Part shown: piece after piece, positions 6,299 through 8,686 of the stretch
Position numbering within the stretch: the stretch's first letter is position 1
Layout of the letters: each line of letters begins with the position of its first letter
From: Ktedonobacterales bacterium
Lineage (GTDB): Bacteria > Chloroflexota > Ktedonobacteria > Ktedonobacterales > JADMIN01
Direction: 5' to 3'
DNA: 8,686 bases
Assembly: GCA_015478575.1 (NCBI GenBank)
Contig: JADMIN010000078.1
Span: 1 to 8,686 of the forward strand
Made by a program: the position numbers and the translations under genes
The notes under the pieces: generated by a model
Told to the model about the DNA's origin: nothing
The model's database searches: none
Seen by the model: only the letters and a program-made list of their open reading frames with translations

Positions 6299-6304
6299 TG
6301 GCAA
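6278..6304 (-). promoter_or_regulatory. Promoter for the restriction endonuclease
   Basis: On the minus strand, TTGCCA (6304-6299, five of six to TTGACA) precedes TGATATAGA, an extended -10 (TGn plus TATAGA, 6283-6278). The spacer is short, 15 bp, which the extended -10 could offset. A start near 6271 gives a leader of about 43 nt to the ATG at 6228. The inverted repeat at 6286-6297 lies wholly within the spacer, where a bound protein would block RNA polymerase. Confidence 0.45.
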
Positions 6305-6330
6305 TGCGTGCCACGCGGAGACTTCAGCGC

Positions 6331-6807
6331 ATGACCGAGAGCAGGGCACCCGACGTGACGTCGCGCATCATGTCAGCGGTGAAGAACAAGGATGGTGAGG
6401 CGGAGATGCTGCTCCGCCGCGTGCTACACGGGCGTGGGCTGCGCTACCGGCTGCACGATGGAACGCTCATTGGCCGGCCGGATATCGTCTTCCCTGGCCG
6501 ACGCTCAGTCGTCTTCGTGGATGGCGATTTCTGGCATGGCAACGCTTGGCGTCTGCGCGGTATGGCCTCATTCGATGAGCAGTTTCGCTTCCACTCGCGT
6601 CCTGAGTTCTGGCGCGCGAAGATTACGCGCAATGTGGAGCGCGATCGTGAGGTGAACGCGCGGCTCGCGGAGATGGGATGGCGTGTGCTGCGCCTGTGGG
6701 AAAGCGATGTGCTCAAGGATGTGAATGCGTGCGCGGATCAGGTGGCGATATTCTTACATGGCTACCCGAACGCGGGAGAAACTACGCCCTTCTGTCATGC
6801 TGACTAG
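6331..6807 (+). CDS. vsr: Vsr-type T:G mismatch endonuclease (zinc-less variant)
   Basis: 158 residues, like E. coli Vsr (156). Vsr nicks 5' of a T mispaired with G, arising from deamination of 5-methylcytosine, and starts very-short-patch repair; such genes often accompany m5C methyltransferases. Motifs: TSRIMSAVKNKD (10-21), YRLHDGTLIGRPDIVF (39-54, catalytic Asp51), DGDFWHG (64-70, with Phe67 and Trp68 that intercalate beside the mismatch, and His69), EFWRAKITRNVERD (92-105) and GWRVLRLWES (116-125). With the ATG at 6331, Asp51, Phe67, Trp68 and His69 fall on the same numbers as in E. coli Vsr. That supports this start over the in-frame ATG at 6298, which overlaps the endonuclease -35 box and lacks a ribosome site; GGAG lies 10 nt before 6331. 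The zinc ligands Cys66, His71, Cys73 and Cys117 are replaced by Asp66, Asn71, Trp73 and Ser125. It diverges from the endonuclease gene. Confidence 0.9.
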   Translation: MTESRAPDVTSRIMSAVKNKDGEAEMLLRRVLHGRGLRYRLHDGTLIGRPDIVFPGRRSVVFVDGDFWHGNAWRLRGMASFDEQFRFHSRPEFWRAKITRNVERDREVNARLAEMGWRVLRLWESDVLKDVNACADQVAIFLHGYPNAGETTPFCHAD

Positions 6808-6867
6808 CGGAATTATCCCTACTCTCCCTGCTCCCCCCAGCGCGATTCCCCGCGCCGCGCGCAACAC

Positions 6868-6896
6868 TTGACGGGTGCATGCTTTGCCACTATACT
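6868..6896 (+). promoter_or_regulatory. Near-consensus sigma-70 promoter for the zinc-ribbon protein
   Basis: TTGACG (6868-6873) and TATACT (6891-6896) are each one base from consensus, with the ideal 17-bp spacer. A start near 6903 gives a leader of about 120 nt before the ATG at 7024. It separates this gene from the restriction-modification island. Confidence 0.75.
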
Positions 6897-7023
6897 GTGC
6901 GCGGACCAGAGGCCCAAGCGCGCGAGCCATCGCTCACCGCTGTGGATCATGCCCGCCAACCTCGGTGGAGAATAGAGGCCGTAGCCGCGCGGGACGGTGC
7001 CGCCAGCCAAGAAGGAGCAAACG

Positions 7024-8686
7024 ATGCCGTGCCCCAACTGCCATGCCGACGTGCCGCCGGGCGCGGAGTTCTGCACACACTGTGGCACTCCACTCGATTC
7101 CCAGGCGCCAGACACAGAGGGCCATCAGCCGCCGATTCCAGAGCAGGGCGCCAATCAGACCGCACCGAGCTATCCGCTTCCACCACCCTACGTACCCTAT
7201 GGTGGCTCGCCCTACGCGCCGCCGTACGCTGACCAGCCGTACACTGACTCGCCCTACGCGCCGCCCTCGCAGCCCTACGCGCCGCCCTCGCAGCCCTACG
7301 CGCCGCCCTCGCAGCCGTATAGCAACCTGTATTCCCAGCCCTTGCCGGGCGCGACGTATTCCCAGCCCCTGCCGACGACACCGCGCCCGCCCTTCATGCC
7401 AGACCTCTTCGGCGCCAATGTGGCGCCCGCCTTCGCCGTGCCGCGGACGCGGGCGCAGGCGTTGCTGCTGCGCTATTTCCCCAGTCGGTTGGGGGTGAGC
7501 CTCTGGTTCACCGCCGCGCTGGGAGCGGTCGTCGCCGCGATCACGGGTCTCATCCTCTCGTTCCTCGTCCAACTGGTCTGGGAGAATCTGATCAAGACGA
7601 CGCTTGCCGCTTCGTCTCCTTCCGTATCATCCTTCCTGCTCGGCAGCTTGGATACCTCCTCTCTGGGGCTTGACCCGCTCAAGATCTTCGCGCTCGCGCA
7701 TCATGTGCCACTGGTCATGACCTATTCGGGCAACGTCTTGGGTGCCAGTGCCAGTGGCAGCGGCTCGCTGGATCTGCCGCTGACCGGGCTGTTGCTCGTG
7801 CCCGCGCTCGCCCTGACCCTCGGCGGCTATCTCTCAGCCTCCAGCGACTACAGCCACGTGGCACGCTACAGCATCGCCCGCGGCGCGCTCATCGCGCCCT
7901 TCTATGGCCTCATCACCTTCTTCCTGGCCGTGGTCGCCACCAGCCATCTCTCCGGCGCCGCCGCTGGCGTCTCCAGCGTGGCCAGCATCGGCTCCTCACC
8001 CGCGCATGCGCTGGTCTATGGGTTGCTGTGGGGGGTGCTCTTCGGCGCGCTAGGCGGGTGGATTCAGGTGAGCGGGCGCCACTGGCTGGCGGCGGCGCTG
8101 CCCACCCTGCAAGCGGTGCGCAACCCACGCGCCGCTGGGGCGGTGGCCGGGGCGGTCATCGCGTTGGTCAGCGGCATCCTCATCTTCTTGGTGCTCGGCT
8201 TTGCCGCGCTCGCCTTCTTTAACGTCCACGCCGCGGGGATGGCCGCTCCCGTTTCCACGGCCACGACGCCCCAGATCGGCGCGGGGACGGCCATAGGCAT
8301 CCTGCTGGAGACCATGAGCATCTTCGGGCCGACGGCGGCGATCTGGCTCTTCGCGCTGGCCACGGGCGCCGCGCTCAACGCCTTCGAGAGCATCACCAGC
8401 ACGGGCCTAGGCCCCGGTGGACAACGTCAGGTGGCGGGATCGCTGGGCTTCATCGGCGCGCAACAGACGCTGACGCCGAGCACACTGCTGCTGCTGGGGC
8501 TGGTGCCGCTGGTTTGTTACCTGATCGGTGGGCGCGTCGCCGCGCGCATCGCCCGCGCGCCTGATGTGCGCGCCGCCGCGGTGGCTGGGGCGCTGATGGC
8601 CGTGCCGCTCAGCCTGCTGATGGCCGCGCTCGCGGCGGCGGTCTCGGTTGGGCTGCGGGTCTCAGCCTTCGGCCAAACGATCAGCG
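7024..8686 (+). CDS. Zinc-ribbon, repeat-linker, multi-pass membrane protein (3'-truncated)
   Basis: The frame is open from ATG 7024 to the window end without a stop (554 codons), so the gene continues beyond. AAGGAG lies 6 nt before the start. Residues 1-21 form a zinc ribbon (CPNC at 3-6 and CTHCG at 17-21; ligands Cys3, Cys6, Cys17, Cys20). Residues about 25-135 are a Pro/Tyr/Ser/Gln-rich disordered linker with three perfect PYAPPSQ repeats (77-97) and looser YSQPLP copies after them. About eight hydrophobic segments follow, near residues 160-182, 250-272, 289-310, 329-349, 371-400, 437-455, 487-507 and 517-545. The ribbon and linker should be cytoplasmic. This architecture is common among hypothetical proteins of Ktedonobacteria and other Gram-positive-like bacteria; the role is unknown and no enzyme or transporter motif is seen. 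Transfer of the repeat units into other frames produces only spurious reading frames. Confidence 0.85.
   Translation, partial: MPCPNCHADVPPGAEFCTHCGTPLDSQAPDTEGHQPPIPEQGANQTAPSYPLPPPYVPYGGSPYAPPYADQPYTDSPYAPPSQPYAPPSQPYAPPSQPYSNLYSQPLPGATYSQPLPTTPRPPFMPDLFGANVAPAFAVPRTRAQALLLRYFPSRLGVSLWFTAALGAVVAAITGLILSFLVQLVWENLIKTTLAASSPSVSSFLLGSLDTSSLGLDPLKIFALAHHVPLVMTYSGNVLGASASGSGSLDLPLTGLLLVPALALTLGGYLSASSDYSHVARYSIARGALIAPFYGLITFFLAVVATSHLSGAAAGVSSVASIGSSPAHALVYGLLWGVLFGALGGWIQVSGRHWLAAALPTLQAVRNPRAAGAVAGAVIALVSGILIFLVLGFAALAFFNVHAAGMAAPVSTATTPQIGAGTAIGILLETMSIFGPTAAIWLFALATGAALNAFESITSTGLGPGGQRQVAGSLGFIGAQQTLTPSTLLLLGLVPLVCYLIGGRVAARIARAPDVRAAAVAGALMAVPLSLLMAALAAAVSVGLRVSAFGQTIS
7252..7314 (+). repeat. 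Three perfect 21-bp tandem repeats in the zinc-ribbon gene
   Basis: CCCTACGCGCCGCCCTCGCAG occurs three times in a row, encoding PYAPPSQ each time; a degenerate relative (CCCTACGCGCCGCCGTAC) lies at 7210-7227. The unit length preserves the frame, so copy number can vary and only change linker length. Confidence 0.95.

Noticed and set aside
6875..7572. Repeat-rich frames on both strands around the zinc-ribbon gene start
   Set aside because: The RRPRSPT-type and RGRRVGL-type repeats are only the 21-bp PYAPPSQ repeat read in other frames. The true frame has a zinc ribbon, ribosome site and promoter and stays open to the window end.
1751..8581. Depletion of CCGCGG, the suspected recognition site
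   Set aside because: I found at least ten copies by eye (for example 1751, 2283, 3270, 3647, 5274, 5571, 7441, 8231), roughly what base composition predicts, so there is no avoidance and no evidence for or against the specificity.

Overview
The window is GC-rich (roughly two-thirds G+C by eye) bacterial chromosomal DNA. Three features fit a Chloroflexota bacterium, possibly Ktedonobacteria-like: a zinc-ribbon membrane protein with a Pro/Tyr/Gln-rich repeat linker, a Thr/Pro-rich secreted protein with a small C-terminal domain, and a DHA3-type MFS carrier. This placement is an inference from gene style and no marker gene confirms it. Both ends of the window cut genes.

Layout. 1-1173 (+) is the 3' part of an MFS transporter. 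1220-1822 (-) is a putative lipoprotein, convergent with the MFS gene and driven by an extended -10 promoter. 2004-3383 (+) is a family 1 glycoside hydrolase (beta-glucosidase type). 3596-3973 (+) is a small hydrophobic protein of unknown function; its leader carries a long inverted repeat and a six-codon mini-ORF whose stop overlaps the gene's start. 4219-6807 is a restriction-modification island. 7024-8686 (+) is the 5' part of a multi-pass membrane protein with an N-terminal zinc ribbon, behind a near-consensus sigma-70 promoter.

The restriction-modification island is the main item. It holds a cytosine-5 DNA methyltransferase (4219-5451, +), a GIY-YIG restriction endonuclease of the Eco29kI type (5455-6228, -) and a Vsr-type mismatch endonuclease (6331-6807, +). 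Methyltransferase and endonuclease genes meet tail to tail with 3 bp between the stops. The endonuclease and vsr genes diverge from a short intergenic region with repeated GCGGT/ACCGC half-sites inside and beside the endonuclease promoter. In the expected scheme the methyltransferase protects host sites, the endonuclease cuts unmodified DNA, and Vsr repairs the T:G mismatches left when 5-methylcytosine deaminates. No controller (C) protein gene is visible. Codon choice in the methyltransferase and endonuclease genes looks less GC-biased than in the flanks, which suggests acquisition by transfer.

Unusual points: the endonuclease ends in a charged (REAE)n tail encoded by five perfect 12-bp repeats; the Vsr homologue lacks all four zinc ligands of E. 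coli Vsr but keeps the catalytic and intercalating residues; and the 3596 gene has an elaborate leader. I see no tRNA, rRNA, CRISPR array, insertion sequence or complete prophage element. All intergenic gaps are under 300 bp.
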